Assembly (NCBI GenBank): GCA_039707655.1
Contig: CM077664.1
Location: 27,702,781 to 27,766,780, forward strand
Length of the DNA: 64,000 bases
Source: Elymus sibiricus
Taxonomy: Eukaryota > Streptophyta > Magnoliopsida > Poales > Poaceae
Direction of reading: 5' to 3'
Position 1 is the first letter of the stretch; each line of letters begins with the position of its first letter. The notes below the pieces were generated by a model. That model saw only the letters and a program-made list of their open reading frames with translations, made no database searches and was not told where the DNA came from. This document shows, piece by piece, positions 20,298-31,715 of this stretch. The translations under genes were made by a program, and so were the position numbers.

Positions 20298-21575
20298 CAA
20301 GATAGCGCCTTCAAGAAGGAAGACGACGCCGAGACGTCTTCGCCATCTGGTCCAGAGCAACCGGACCTAGGGTTTCCCCCGAGCTCGAAGAGAGGCGCAG
20401 CTGAAGGCCATGGCAGCGCCTTCAAGAAGGAAAAATGACACCCGCGGGCACCACCGCTGCCAGCACCAGCAAGCAGAGCAGAATTTTCTCCCTGGCCTAA
20501 AGTTGAGCAATCCCACAGCCGCCTGGTATGGAATCTTGGATGAGGAAGCCAACGCTGGCCGGAACCACCAGGCTGGAAGGGGGTAGGTGGGGTTGCACCT
20601 GCCGCCGGAGGGTGGCACCACCTCCGGTCCTATGAGCATCGGATCTGGCGAAAGGACGAGGCTTTAAGGTGTACAGGGTAGGGTCAGCGACGAAGCAAAG
20701 ACAACCGTGAGGGGAGGCGATGGCGACCGGCGACGCCGGCAAGCTAGGACTGGAGAGACACAGATCCGAGCTTCCGTGGCCGTAGCCGTCGGGACATCGG
20801 CGAGCCAAGTGAGCAGGAAAGGACGCAGCCGCTGGTCGCTGAGGCCGAAGCCGCCCAGCAGAGAACACCGACAAGCCTTGGACACCGGAAAACGCGGGTA
20901 CGAGGCCGCCGGGGCCAGAGCAGCACTAGCAAGGACCCGTCGCGAGGTGCCCCGCGCCTGCCACTACCACTGAAGCCTCGCCACCACCGCGCGAGAGCCA
21001 TCACCTTGGCTTGAGGGGGAGGAAGTGCCGCCGGAGGAGGGGAGGTGGCGCCTGCACGAGGCCGGTCGCGTGCATCCCGCAACCTAGCGCAATTCCCGCG
21101 CCCAGTTGCGGCCAGCGGTAGACCGGGCCGCGCCACCGGTGGGAGGGGGAGCTGCAGGGATGAGTGCCCATGGCCGCGGCCAAGGCACGGAGCATCCACC
21201 GTCGGACCGGCAGGGGTGGGGCAGCTGCTCGAGCGGGTGGGGGCGCCCGCGACTGCCAAGGATGGAGCTCGGCGACGGGGGAAGGCGCGGCAAGCCCGAG
21301 CCGCGCGGGAGGGGGGCAGGCCAATGAGGGGAGGCCGGATTCGGCCCCACAACATGGCCAGGGCGCACCTGCAGCCCCGCAGGACCAGCAGGCAGCCATC
21401 GCGGGAGGGGGGGTCGTGCCGCGGGGTGGTGGTGGAGCGTGCGGGAGGCCAGATCCACCCCGCCGCGACTTTCATTGGGTCCGGCGCTGCTTCGCCGGCC
21501 GGCCCTCCGGCGGCGGCGATGCGGGGGAGGGCAGCAGAGGTGACCGCTAGCGGCGGCGGCTAGGGTTCCCCCATG
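20298..21575 (-). mobile_element. GC-rich repeat DNA, probably non-LTR retroelement derived
   Basis: 1.3 kb of GC-rich sequence replaces the 5' end of NLR A. The minus strand starts AACCCTAGCCGCCGCCGC (21569-21552) as many wheat non-LTR elements do, and contains CCTTCTTGAAGGCGC twice (near 20310 and 20430), a block also present in the poly(A)-ended element at 25178-26035. Overlapping open frames on both strands (up to 243 codons) reflect base composition. No RT or endonuclease motif, no poly(A) and no TSD were found. Confidence 0.4.
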
Positions 21576-21902
21576 TTCCCTACAGAGTTTTTGGCTAATG
21601 TAGATGCTCAAAACTTTGGTATGCTACCTAAGAGTACAAGAGGAGGGAAACAAGAGCATAGAATACAGTAGCTATAGGCTATAGTCATCCCCTACTTGTC
21701 AGTTTCTCTAATTTCAGAATTGGAACATGAAAGCTATGAGGTCATCACTCAACATCAGTCAACTTAACAATGGAAACTCTTAAACTCTCATGCTGGTAAA
21801 GCTACATAAGGACAATAAATTAACTTAAAACACTTGACAACAAAAATATTTGCAGCGCACACTCACCTCTAGTATGTGTACATATGCAGTTAGCGGCCTA
21901 AT
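21576..21902. other. Unclassified DNA
   Basis: No gene or repeat seen between the GC-rich block and the Harbinger element. Confidence 0.4.
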
Positions 21903-21905
21903 TAA

Positions 21906-24262
21906 GGCCAACTCTAACCGATCCCCTATCCGGCCATAAGGGAGGATAAATTCGGTTTTCCTCCTCTATCCCGCACCTAGCCGATCCCCTAAAGCGAATA
22001 GTGGAGGATTATTTTTACTCCACAGCCGAAAAACCCCTCCAATCTGCCTAAATATCCTCACCGCTTTTGCGGTCGAGTAAAATTGGCGCCCTCTTTCTCC
22101 CGCCCCCGCGCCTCCTCCATTCCCGCCGCAGGCACCCCCGCGCGCCGCCGCCGCCGCCGCCACCGATGATCGGCCCTCCCACTGGAATGGATAGCCCAGA
22201 CCCTCCCGCCACCCCGCCGGCCACCGCCGCCTGCTTTTCGCCGCCGGAAACCACCCCTGCGCTGCCGCCCGCGCCGAAGAAAAAGTTGGGGATGAAAAAT
22301 CTCCACCGGCTTCAAGCTCCGGATCCAACCGCGGCAAAGGCCACCGGGGTGGCCATTGCCTCTCCGGCGACGGCCCGCCGCCCTCCCGCCGCTCCCGCCG
22401 GAGCCAAGAGAGCTAGAAAACCGACGGCAGCGGCGTCATCCCTCGCCGAGGAGGACGTGAAGAAGAGGAAGAAGAATGCCACTCCGGCGCCCCGTCTGGG
22501 TCCGGTGCCTCGTGCTGCGTCTCCGGCGATCCCTACGGCCACTGCTCCGGTGCGCCCGGCGGCCGCAGCCGGCAAGAAGGGTCACGGCCACCAAATGCTC
22601 GACGAAATGCCAACAAGGTAAAAAAAACATCTTTCACGAATTTTAGACAGTGATTGTTGGTGGCCGATTGTAATGTAGTTTGTTCGTTTTATTGTCATAG
22701 TGTGGAGATGAAGACGGCCGAGTTTTTAGTGTCTTTGGAGTCCTCGGCGGCGATGGGCCTAGATGATCTCAATTATGACTCAATTGGGGATCGTTCGGAG
22801 GCGGCCGAAGAAGAGGAGGTGGCCCAAGAGATGAAAGAAGAGGAGTTAGCCGATGAGGAGGTGGATGATGAAGATGAAGTTGTTAAGGTGGCAGAAGCAA
22901 GCACGCGGTCGTCAAGGTCACGCACCGCCAACTACAATCAAATTGAAGATGTTGCATGCTTGGATGAACATCTCCATGGATGCAACCATTGGAACGGATC
23001 AAACCAAGATTATGTTTTGGGAGAGAATCACGGACTACTACTACAACTCCGTGGAGGTGCAATCAAGCCGTACGCAAGGTTCTCTTGGGTATCGTTGGAG
23101 CACCATTCACGACCAATGCAACCGATGGTCCGGTTACATCAATCAAGTGAATCATTCACCACCGAGCGGTGTGCAAGTGATGGAGTATGGCCCCTACATC
23201 CAAGAACTATTCAAGCATAGGAACACCAAGTTCGGCCACAAGCCCTTCACGTTGCATCATTGCTACAAAGTGCTATGCACTAACGAGAAGTGGATCCAAA
23301 GAGTTGCGGAAACCACTCCAAAGAGATCAAGGTTGAGCATATCTGTTGAGGAGGACGACGAGGTGGATGAAGAGGCCACCAATAGACTGGAAGGGAACAA
23401 AATTGCAAAAGAGAGAAAGAAGAGAAATGCATACGGTGGCACATACAAAGAAGAAGTTGTGGCCCTGATTGAGGCCAAGAAGTTGTTGGCGGCCGAACGC
23501 AAAAAAGAGAAGATGACGAGGTGGAATGAGCTCAAGATGTTGGAGGATGAGAAATGGAAGGCCAAATTGGTGGCAGAGGAGAGAAAGTTGAAGGCCGAGG
23601 AGCGTAGACTTGCACTTGAGGAGGAGAGGATTCGTGATGCCAAGAAAGCCGAAGATCGTGCTATCATGTTCATGAATCCAACCACAATGGATGAAACCGC
23701 AAGAAAGTATTGGGAGCTCACTCGAGGGGAGATCTTGACCCAAACGGAAAGCTCTCTTCGGAATGGTGGTGGTGGTGGCGGCGGCCAAGAGGATGGTGGT
23801 GGTGATGGTGGCCGAGAGGATGGTGGTGGTGGCGGCGGTGGTGTTGATTTTTTCGCCCAGGACTTTGTTTGAGTTCTTGCATGCCATTGGTTGGCTCGAT
23901 CCACGACATACACATGTTATGTTTGTGGTGATTTTGGATCAAACTTTTTGTTTGAAGTGGTGCCTTTTGGATGAACTATGCATGTTTAAATTTGAAATTC
24001 ATGATGATGAAACTATATGCTTGTTTTTTTGCGAGAAAAAACTATATGCTTGTTAACGGTTATGTTATGCATGTTTTAATTCGAATGTTTTTATGATATA
24101 TATTGTGAAGTGTTTGAAGCTCATGCGGCTAGGACACAAAACCTATGCATTTTTTTTACTCCACTAGTTTAGGGGATCGGCTAGGTGCGGCCACCTACAG
24201 AGGAGAAAAAGCTTACTCTGCCGGATCCTCCTCTATTTTATAGGGATCGGTTAGAGTTGGCC
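21906..24262 (+). mobile_element. PIF/Harbinger transposon with a Myb-like gene, no transposase
   Basis: The 2357-bp element is flanked by TAA (21903-21905 and 24263-24265). Its terminal inverted repeats are GGCCAACTCTAACCGATCCC at both ends, with further subterminal inverted matches (GCACCTAGCCGATCCCCTAAA and its reverse complement, each only partly shared). Autonomous PIF/Harbinger elements carry a DDE transposase and a Myb/SANT-like protein. Only the latter is here, so this is a non-autonomous derivative. Confidence 0.85.
22187..23872 (+). pseudogene. Harbinger-type Myb/SANT-like (trihelix) DNA-binding protein gene, frameshifted
   Basis: Exon 1 is 22187-22617 (start MDSPDPPATPP, Pro/Ala-rich and basic), followed by an 83-bp intron (22618-22700, GTAAAA...TCATAG); exon 2 runs from 22701. 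The splice joins the frames cleanly as ...DEMPT-S-VEMKTAEF. After an acidic stretch the Myb/SANT-like domain begins near NYNQIEDV, but a one-base frameshift around 22950-22965 moves the rest into another frame (FWERITDYYYNSVEV, SLGYRWSTIHDQCNRW, PFTLHHCYKVLCTNEKW). The C-terminus is a long charged coiled coil and then a Gly-rich tail ending at 23872. Such proteins assist the PIF transposase by binding DNA and aiding nuclear entry; similar proteins are domesticated in plants. An upstream Met at 22067 is possible but 22187 fits the composition better. Confidence 0.7.
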
Positions 24263-24265
24263 TAA

Positions 24266-24402
24266 CATGCAGAAATGAGAAACAAGGGGAATTTAACTGA
24301 ATGTACGGCAGAGAAAAAAAAAGGGGGGTTGGATCTAAGGATGCTACCTCACCCTCACTTGCCCTGGGCCTCTCGAGCGGTCACGGATAAACTCATATAT
24401 TA
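24266..24402. other. Short unclassified spacer
   Basis: Nothing recognised between the Harbinger and the Stowaway element. Confidence 0.4.
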
Positions 24403-24515
24403 TCTCCATCCTGAAATTCTTGTCTTAGATTTGTTTAGATACGGATGTATCTAGTCACGTTTAGATACATCCGTATCTAAACAAATCTAAGACAAGAATT
24501 TTGAGACGGAGAGAG
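24403..24515. mobile_element. Stowaway MITE (Tc1/Mariner)
   Basis: The 113-bp near-perfect palindrome has TCTCCATCC...GACGGAGAGAG ends, flanked by TA (24401-24402 and 24516-24517), with long arms containing TCTTAGATTTGTTTAGATAC. This is the classic Triticeae Stowaway structure. Confidence 0.9.
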
Positions 24516-24517
24516 TA

Positions 24518-25177
24518 TGTTGGTGTGGTTTCCTCCGGGGCAGATGGCGCCTGACTGAGATTGAGGCGCGGGAGTGAGGGGAGAGCGCAAGCCATGCCTC
24601 CATTGAGAAGTCACCACTTTGAATGCCTGGTACAGATGGGTCTCTACTTTGATAGCGAGTCCTGATGGAGCGTGGCCGCGCGCCGGCGGTGGGCTGCGGC
24701 GGCGGTGCCATGCTCTGAAGGAGAAGGGGGTGGAGCAGGCGACTGAGAGAGTGGTTCTCCTATGCTATGTATGGCCATGGCTGGATTAGGATCCCACGGC
24801 CGTAAATTAAGCAGTACGCTCCCGAAAATAATCAGGCTGAGAGCAAAAAATGGAAAAACATTATTTTCAACTTCAAACGTGGCTACCCACTGCAATTTAG
24901 AAAATGGAAAACCGCACCACGTGACACATATGGTAAGCAATCCAAACAATTTTAAAAAAATAGAAAATAGAAAACCGTATGATTTCTTTTAAGGAAATGC
25001 AGTACAGTATCCATAGCAATGGTTTTTTTCCCCTCAAAACTAGCAAACAAACAAAATTTTGGACAATGGCGTTACACGACATAGAATGACCTTGAGGGAA
25101 ACGGTGGTTGCCTTGCGGATGATGCCAAGTATGGGCATTAAGCGAAAGAGCGTGCCTCTTCTCATGCTCCATTGAGA
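24518..25177. other. Unclassified DNA
   Basis: No gene, termini or RNA gene recognised. Confidence 0.4.
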
Positions 25178-26035
25178 TTTTTTTTTTGATAAGCGGAATA
25201 TATATTGCGAAGATACCAATTACATCCGGCCTCTGCACCAACAAAATGTCCAAAGACATCAAGGATGCACACAGCCAAGAAAAAAATAAAAAAAGAGAGA
25301 AAGAAAAAAGAAAGACCCCATCGCGGTGATGAAACTCGCAACAGCAGCACTCTAACCACCACCGAAGACAACACCCGGACCACAAAAGAGATTCTCCAAA
25401 AGCAACGCCTCCAAGAAGGAAACAATGCACAAGCGTTGTCATCGCCCGATCGAAGATCTTGGGTTTTCACTCTGGAGAAAGTCCGAGTTCACAAAAACAA
25501 TGCCTTCAACAAGGCCATTGTCAGGTACAACCAATGAAGGCCAGACCTTGGGCTTTCACCTTGGAAATCATGACTCGGTACTCGAGGAGCACCACCAAAA
25601 ATGCAGTCCACATGTGCTGCCACCCCTTCTTGCCAAGGCTACTGCTGCGAGTCAGCAAACACCCGACACACAGGACCTGTGCCGCCAGTATTCATCGCAA
25701 CAAAAACACCTCTCCGCCATTTCAAACCTCCGATCGCAACCGCCATGACTTTCTCCACCTCTATCAATACCATGGAAATTTATATTTAGACATGTCCCAT
25801 GGCATCAACAAGAAAGCGAAGCTTCGCGCCACGTCCTCATGAAGCCTCACTGGCCGAAGATAAGGGCGCGCACGACCGGATCGAATCCGATCTAGATATC
25901 CAGTGGCGCCATGCGCCAATCAGCGGAAATCTCCAAGGGGAAGGCCGGAACTCGTCGGCGTCCAGACCGGGGAGGCCAACATGAAGCAGCTCTACGACTT
26001 GGCGCTCGAAGATCAGCAAGTCCAAAGAGATGTGA
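25178..26035 (-). mobile_element. Non-LTR retroelement 3' part with poly(A), minus orientation
   Basis: On the minus strand the segment ends GGCCGGATGTAATTGG...TATTCCGCTTATC followed by ten A (T run at 25178-25187), the usual 3' end of a group of wheat non-LTR elements. The block CCTTCTTGGAGGCG is shared with 20298-21575. No RT is present, so it is 5'-truncated or non-autonomous. The right boundary near 26035 is approximate and no TSD was found. Confidence 0.55.
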
Positions 26036-26205
26036 AAGAGAGTTCCTTGTATATATGTTTATTTCAACTTTCCTTCAATCTTAGGGTGAAACTAAATCTT
26101 CTACCATGTAACTAAACCATAAATGGGTCTCCGAAATTTTTGAAGAGTTATTTTGTTCATGGGCTGGTGATCACTGTATATTTCTCGTCTGTTGTTCTTC
26201 CTCAG

Positions 26206-26289
26206 CTTGGAGTCCTTGGTGGTGGGCTGGTGATTACCGTCCAGGTTGTATATAGTGTCCTCTTGGGGAAGAGCAAGGAGCTGAAATAA
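26206..26289 (+). other. Candidate orphan terminal exon (hydrophobic)
   Basis: A good splice acceptor (TTCTTCCTCAG, ends 26205) precedes 27 codons and a stop: LGVLGGGLVITVQVVYSVLL then GKSKELK. The hydrophobic run suggests a membrane segment with a short basic tail. I do not recognise the protein and find no partner exon nearby. Confidence 0.3.
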
Positions 26290-26447
26290 TAAACGTACGC
26301 GGTAGTAGTTTCTGGTCGCTGGATAAGGATTAGTTACCATCTATCCAACGGTCAAAATCAAGGCGAGACCGGAAAGCTAATAAGCCTGGTTAAACAAATC
26401 GCCGGGGAAAATAGCACACTTTGAACTCCAAGAATGGAATTACCGAA

Positions 26448-26845
26448 TTATGCAACGTACAAACTGAAAACAAATAAACACAACCAAATATACAAGCCTA
26501 CTTGCAGGCTGGAACAGAGAGGTTCAGACGCTTTGCACAAGGCAGAAGCGTAGAACACCAACCGAGCAAATAATTCTGGTTCATGACGGAGATATACATC
26601 AGCAGCAGAATCAATTTCATTCTCCTTTCGTGACTTTGCCAATGCTGACGAAACCATGGCTTTTCAACAGCAAATAAGAAAAAGCATGTGTTGTTGCTGA
26701 AGACACAGACGGAACCGCAATCAAATGGATAAATTCATGCATAGTCCTTACCATGAGTTGCGAAGGAGAATCGGCTGCTCTGAAGAATTCGTGTAGAACA
26801 AAATTTGGACCAAGATCCAAATTTATCTTTGATAAGCTGTTGCCA
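26448..26845 (-). other. Candidate orphan exons, minus strand
   Basis: Two coding-like stretches: 26845-26749 (...INLDLGPNFVLHEFF..., ending at a donor CTCATG|GTAAGG) and ~26657-26510 (ALAKSRKENEIDSAADVYLR..., ending at CAA|GTAGG). They sit in order on the same strand about 90 bases apart as if in one gene, but I could not find an acceptor joining them in phase. Family unknown; possibly a decayed host gene between the NLR copies. Confidence 0.3.
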
Positions 26846-26849
26846 TTGA

Positions 26850-27262
26850 AAGGATCCCAACTAGCTTAACTAATGAGTGTACACTTACGACAACTAAAGG
26901 CAATGGCCATATAAATGGCAATGAAAATAAATGTCTGAGAATTATGAAATCACAAGCCAAATAGCATTAAACATGTCTTCAGTTACTTGACAGTCAGTAC
27001 AATACAACACAGCGCCAACACAGTCAGTACATAGCACTTCCTTCATTCTGGCGACCTATATATAAAGCCAACAACCCAGCGCCAACACATGTTAAGCTAG
27101 TAACTAAACTGCATGAGGGAACAAAGCACTAATGCAAATAATCGTTGTCTGCTGAATGACTTACATATACATTTTGCGGATCGCCAGGCAGCAGCAGTCA
27201 AGTTCTGAGAGAATACTGAAACTGGTGCATACTGCCAATTGTAAGACATCGTCGCAGCAACA
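26850..27262. other. Downstream flank of NLR B
   Basis: No gene seen; probably the former 3' UTR and terminator region of NLR B. Confidence 0.4.
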
Positions 27263-27801
27263 TTAAAAATTTGGGGTGATTTTTAGAAAGTATAGATGCT
27301 GAAGGGTTTCAAGGAACTTAATGCCAGGTGGGACCTCTGTCATACTGTTCAGGTTGACTTGGTAAAATGTTTCCAGAGTCGCCATAACACCTTCCTCTAT
27401 CTCTAGCCGCTTGAGATGAAAAAGGTCTTGCAACAGAAGATTCTTCAGGTTGGGGAACCACTCCTTGCGAAATACCAGCTGCTCTCCGTTGTATGCATTG
27501 GTGAAAAATATCTGTCTCAAACTTTTCAACCGAGAAAAGGATGGCAAGGGGTCTATTATTAGCCCTGACCAAGATAGAGACAATTGATGCAAGCGTCGAC
27601 TTTCAGCTTGGGAGAGAGACTCGTGAAAAGTCTCTTCATCTAATGGTCCTCTCAAATGTAACTTTTGCAGGTTTGGGGCCAGGGCATTCAACTGGAGAAC
27701 CTCGTTCTCCGCACTTGCACTGACATCTAGGTAGACAAAAACTGCATCTGAATGAGAGACTCACAGAGACGTTCACAGTATATTCTCTTCACATTTAGTA
27801 C
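27263..27801 (-). pseudogene. NLR pseudogene B, C-terminal LRR part
   Basis: The minus strand carries leucine-rich repeats (LQLNALAPNLQKLHLRGP, SFSRLKSLRQIFF, LKNLLLQDLFHLKRLEIEE) ending at a stop at 27263-27265. A one-base deletion relative to copy A lies near 27735 (before the LDVSASAENEV stretch), so the gene was damaged independently of the transposon. It joins to 35266-35557 across the CACTA element. Confidence 0.88.
27799..27801. repeat. CACTA TSD (left), TAC
   Basis: TAC here and at 35266-35268 flank the CACTA ends. NLR A shows the uninterrupted version of this site (around 18445-18455). Confidence 0.9.
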
Positions 27802-27824
27802 CACTACTGGAATTTTCGTATACG

Positions 27825-28110
27825 CCGGGTGCCAGGCTCTTCGCGGAGAGCTAAAGCACGGGCGCTCGGCAAACTCACAGACGCCGAGAGTACCTCTCGG
27901 CAACAGACGCAGCTCAGAAAACACAGGATTTTGCCGAGAGTTACACTCGGCAACATGGTCACACTCGGCAAAGGCACTATTTGCCGAGAGCCAAACAGCC
28001 GCCGCATGGCAACGTGTTGCCACGTGGCTCATCCGGCGGCGAATAACGTCACGGTCACGGTGGCAATGCTTTGCCGAGAGCCACCCTCGGCAAAGCTTTA
28101 GTCCCACCTC
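27825..28110. repeat. CACTA subterminal repeat region (left)
   Basis: Repeated GCCGAGAG, CTCGGCAA and CTCTCGGCAA motifs in both orientations, the presumed transposase-binding region. Confidence 0.75.
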
Positions 28111-28139
28111 GTGCAACGACAACCAGAAGGACCTGTTTA

Positions 28140-28560
28140 AATAGTCGGATAGTCATGAAGCAGTAAGCTTCGGTCTTCATTACACTCTTATTAAGAATAT
28201 GAATGTTCATAGTGGCAGTCCATATTCTAATGAATGGATGCCGGCGCTTTTTATTAATTTATGATCTAACCGCACCTTTACCGAGCGCTGCTCTCGGTAG
28301 AGTAAGCATTGCCGAGGGCTGCTCTGGGCAAAGCTCCTGCTCTTAGCAAACTTTTAATCCCACCTCGCCCAGAGACAAGCAACATGACCGGTTTAAATAG
28401 TCGGATAGTCCAGACACAGTAAGCTTCGGTCTTCATTACACTCATGTTACGGAGATGGACCATTACTGTGAATCTTCACCTGTTCCGGGCAGAGAAGATT
28501 CACAGTGACAGGCCATCTTCCTAATCATGGATGCCGGCGCTTTTTATTAATTCAATTATT
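28140..28560. repeat. Two diverged ~250-bp copies inside the CACTA
   Basis: AATAGTCGGATAGTC... GTAAGCTTCGGTCTTCATTAC...GATGCCGGCGCTTTTTATTAA occurs at about 28140-28260 and 28395-28555. A reverse-complement relative is at 3360-3440 in the other CACTA-like remnant. Confidence 0.6.
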
Positions 28561-28607
28561 ATTATTTTTAAGTTTTCCATCCGTGTCATCACATGGCCCC
28601 TGTAACA

Positions 28608-30107
28608 GTTTAAATCCTCGGAAAATCGTACGATGCCGGAATTCCTCGAGAGCTGGCACGGTGTCATCACATGGCCCCAGTAGGGTGTGCTAAAAGTTTG
28701 GGCGTGTTTCGAATAAGCCTCCCCTGAGGCCGCTTGTAAACCGCACCATCTCCGAGCTAGTCTTTGGGTATCGAGAGGGAACGTGTATGGTTTGTGCAGG
28801 AAGTTAGCCTCGAAACTTCTCGTGCTCTGAAAGGAGGCCATCGCATGACACTTGCCAGGCCCCCTCATTTTTTGAACCCGCGTGCAATATTTGAGACATT
28901 TATTGCTCTGCTAGGGTTTCAGCGCCGGAAATTGCAGATCTGCAAGGCGGCACATGAAATCATGCCCGGAAGCGGCATAGAAACTCCTATGTGATGTCCT
29001 TGCGACATGCGTAGCCCTTGTGCAGATGAGGGAGGGGCAAGCCCTGCCACCGGGGGGCGAAATTACCTCGGTGGCATGCCTGATGCAACCGTTTAAATCC
29101 TCGGAAAATCGTACGATGCCGGAATTCGTCGAGAGCTGGCACGGTGTCATCACATGGCCCCAGTAGGGTGTGGTAAAAGTTTGGACACGTTTCGAATAAG
29201 CCTCCCCTGAGGCCGCTTGTAAACCGCACCATCGCTGAGCTAGTCTCTTGGTATCGAGAGGGAACGTGTCCGGTTTGTGCAGGAAGTGCGGGTCCTGTTG
29301 CTCCGTTGGGCTCGAAACTTCTCATGCTCTGAAAGGAGGCCATCGCATGACACGTGCCAGGCCCCTGCATTTTTCGGACCCGCGTGCAATATTTGAGACA
29401 TTTATTGCTCTGCTAGGGTTTCAGCGCCGGAAATTGCAGATCTGCAAGGCGGCACATGAAATCATCCCCGGAAGCGGCATGGAAACTCCTATGTGATGTC
29501 CTTGCGACATGCGTAGCCCTTGTGCATATGAGGTAGGGGCAAGCCGTGCCACCGGGGGCAAAATTACCTCGGTGGCATGCCTGATGCAACCGTTTAAATC
29601 CTCGAAAAATCGTACGATGCCGGAATTCCTCGAGAGTTGGCACGGTGTCATCACATGGCCCCAGTACGGTGTGGTAAAATTTGTACACATTTCGAATAAG
29701 CCTCCCCTGAGGCCGCTTGTAAACCGCACCATCTCTGAGCTAGTCTCTGGGTATCGAGAGGGAACTTGTCCGGTTTGTGCAGGAAGTGCGGGTCATGTTG
29801 CTTCGTTGGCCTGGAAACTTCTCGTTCTCTGAAAGGAGGCCATCGCATGACACGTGCCAGGCCCACGCATTTTTCGGACCCGCGTGCAATATTTGAGACA
29901 TTTATTGCTCTACTAGGGTTTCAACGTCGGAAATTGCAGATCTGCAAGGCGGCACATGAAATCATGCCCGGAAGCGGCATGGAAACTCCTATGTGATGTC
30001 CTTGCGACATGCGTAGCCGTTGTGTAGATGAGGGAGGGGCAAGCCCTGCCACCGGGGGGCGAAATTACGTCGGTGGCATGCCTGATGCAACCGTTTAAAT
30101 CCTCGGG
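28608..30107. repeat. Three tandem ~500-bp units inside the CACTA
   Basis: The start motif GTTTAAATCCTCG recurs at 28608, 29091, 29592 and 30093, giving periods of 483, 501 and 501 bases; the first unit lacks ~18 bases near 28805. Units are highly similar. Each carries an open frame of about 76 codons on the plus strand and a longer one on the minus strand, but these look incidental. Confidence 0.85.
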
Positions 30108-30149
30108 AAATCCTATGTGATGCAGGGTTAGATGAAAGAGGCACCATAT

Positions 30150-30380
30150 TTTTCTGACTACTCATGCTTTTTCAGAGAGTGGTATATGTGTCTTTTCCGA
30201 GAGCAACACTCGGTATATGTGTCTTTTCCGAGAGCTACACTTGGTAAAAGAGAAAACTGGATCTAGGGTTTGTAGACCTTTTCCGAGATGGCCTCTCGGT
30301 AAAAGTTAAAACCTAGATCTAGGGTTTAGGACCTTTTCCGAGTGCCCCCCGACCGGCTCTCGGGAAAGGTCCATGAGGCA
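30150..30380. repeat. Internal cluster of CCGAGAG/CTCGG motifs
   Basis: Subterminal-like motifs (TTTTCCGAGAGC, CTCGGTAAAAG) occur in the middle of the element, with GATCTAGGGTTT twice. Confidence 0.5.
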
Positions 30381-30539
30381 CTTCAGTGAAATCCCCGCGC
30401 TCTCATTTTCATTTGCTCCCCACCGGCGCCCCCTCGCTTCTCTGCTCCCCATCGGCCGCGCCCCCCAGCGCCCCCCCCCCCCCCCGCCGGCGCCCCCACT
30501 CCCCCGAGCTCCTCCCCTCCGGTCTACTTGGTGAGCTCC

Positions 30540-30680
30540 CCACCCCTATGGATGTATGGATGCATAGATGATGGATGAATAGATGCATAGATGGATGGAT
30601 GAATAGATGTATGGATGGATGTTATATAGATAAATTTTGATGATGTTTTATGGATGGATGCTATTGGTGGATGTATGCAT
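30540..30680. repeat. GGATGnAT-type microsatellite
   Basis: Imperfect repeats of GGATG, GATGAATA and GATGCATA over ~140 bp, following a C14-17 run at about 30470-30487. Confidence 0.7.
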
Positions 30681-30691
30681 GGATGCTATAA

Positions 30692-30925
30692 GTTTTTGTA
30701 GTAGTTTTTATGTAGTAGTTTTTGTAGTAGTTTTTATGTAGTAGTTTTTGTAGTAGTTTTTATGTAGTAGTTTTATGTAGTAGTTTTTTGTAGTTGTTTT
30801 TATGTAGTAGTTTTTATGTAGTAGTTTTTGTAGTAGTTTTTATGTAGTAGTTTTATGTAGTAGTTTTTTGTAGTTGTTTTTGTGTAGTAGTTTTTATGTC
30901 GTAGTTTTTGTAGTAGTTTTTATCT
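30692..30925. repeat. GTAGTTTTTATGTA minisatellite
   Basis: About 230 bp of 11-13-base units alternating GTAGTAGTTTTTAT and GTAGTAGTTTTTG, with a larger ~115-bp higher-order period visible. Confidence 0.75.
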
Positions 30926-30929
30926 TGAG

Positions 30930-31715
30930 CAAGTGTCAACCATATTTGACAGATGAGAGATATTTTCAGAGGAATGGTACTGACTATTGTCATAGGGGGT
31001 CGCGCTTCCTCTGCTCCTCCTTTGTGATCTTTTTAAAGCAGGAGGAGCGGAGGAAGAGTGACCATCACCGATAGTCGATAAGAGTTGTTCTTGGAGGAAA
31101 AGAAATCGACTTTTGACGATTGCGGTCAATTTGGGCGAGTTCGTCCTGTGATATACCTTTGTCACGCACGATGGACTCGCCCAGCTTGACCATCACCGAA
31201 AGTCGAAATACCCGTGAGATAGTGTCCACCATATATACAACCACCAGAAAGAGTGTCCACCATATTTGATAGACGAGAGATATTACCGATTGTTGTCGTA
31301 GGGGGTCGCTCTTCCTCTGCTCCTCCTATGTGATCTTTTTAAAGCAGGAGGAGCGGAGAAAGAGAGACCACCACTGACAGTCGACGCGAGTTGTTCTTGG
31401 AGGAAAGAAATCGACTTTTGACGATGGCGGTCGATCTGTGCGAGTTCGTCCCGTTATACCATGATAACGCACGATGGGCTCGCCCAGCTCGACCATCACC
31501 GAAAGTCGAAGTACCTGTGAGAGAGTGTCCACCATATATACAACCACCAGAGAGATGAGAGTTCTAAGAGATCTTCCCGAAGAGAAAATCGACTTTTGAC
31601 GATGGCGGTCGATCTGGGCTAGTTCATCCTGTGATACCTTGAGTACGCACGATGAGCTCACCCAGCTCGACCATCACCGAAAGTCAAAATATCCGTGATA
31701 GTGTCCACCATGATA
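30930..31715. repeat. ~315-bp tandem repeat, 2.6 copies, with hairpin
   Basis: The unit starts AGTGTCNACCATATTTGA (30932 and ~31249) and contains AAATCGACTTTTGACGAT and CTCGCCCAGCT; a third partial copy covers 31560-31715. Each full copy has a hairpin: 31005-31021 pairs with 31040-31056 (16 of 17 positions) around an 18-nt loop. Confidence 0.75.

Noticed and set aside
20744..21475. 243-codon minus-strand open frame
   Set aside because: Lies in very GC-rich DNA with overlapping open frames on both strands and low-complexity A/P/R/G composition; no domain or splice context.
23263..23913. 216-codon minus-strand open frame opposite the Harbinger gene
   Set aside because: Exact antisense shadow of the charged coiled-coil and Gly-rich coding region, giving Ser/Pro-rich nonsense.
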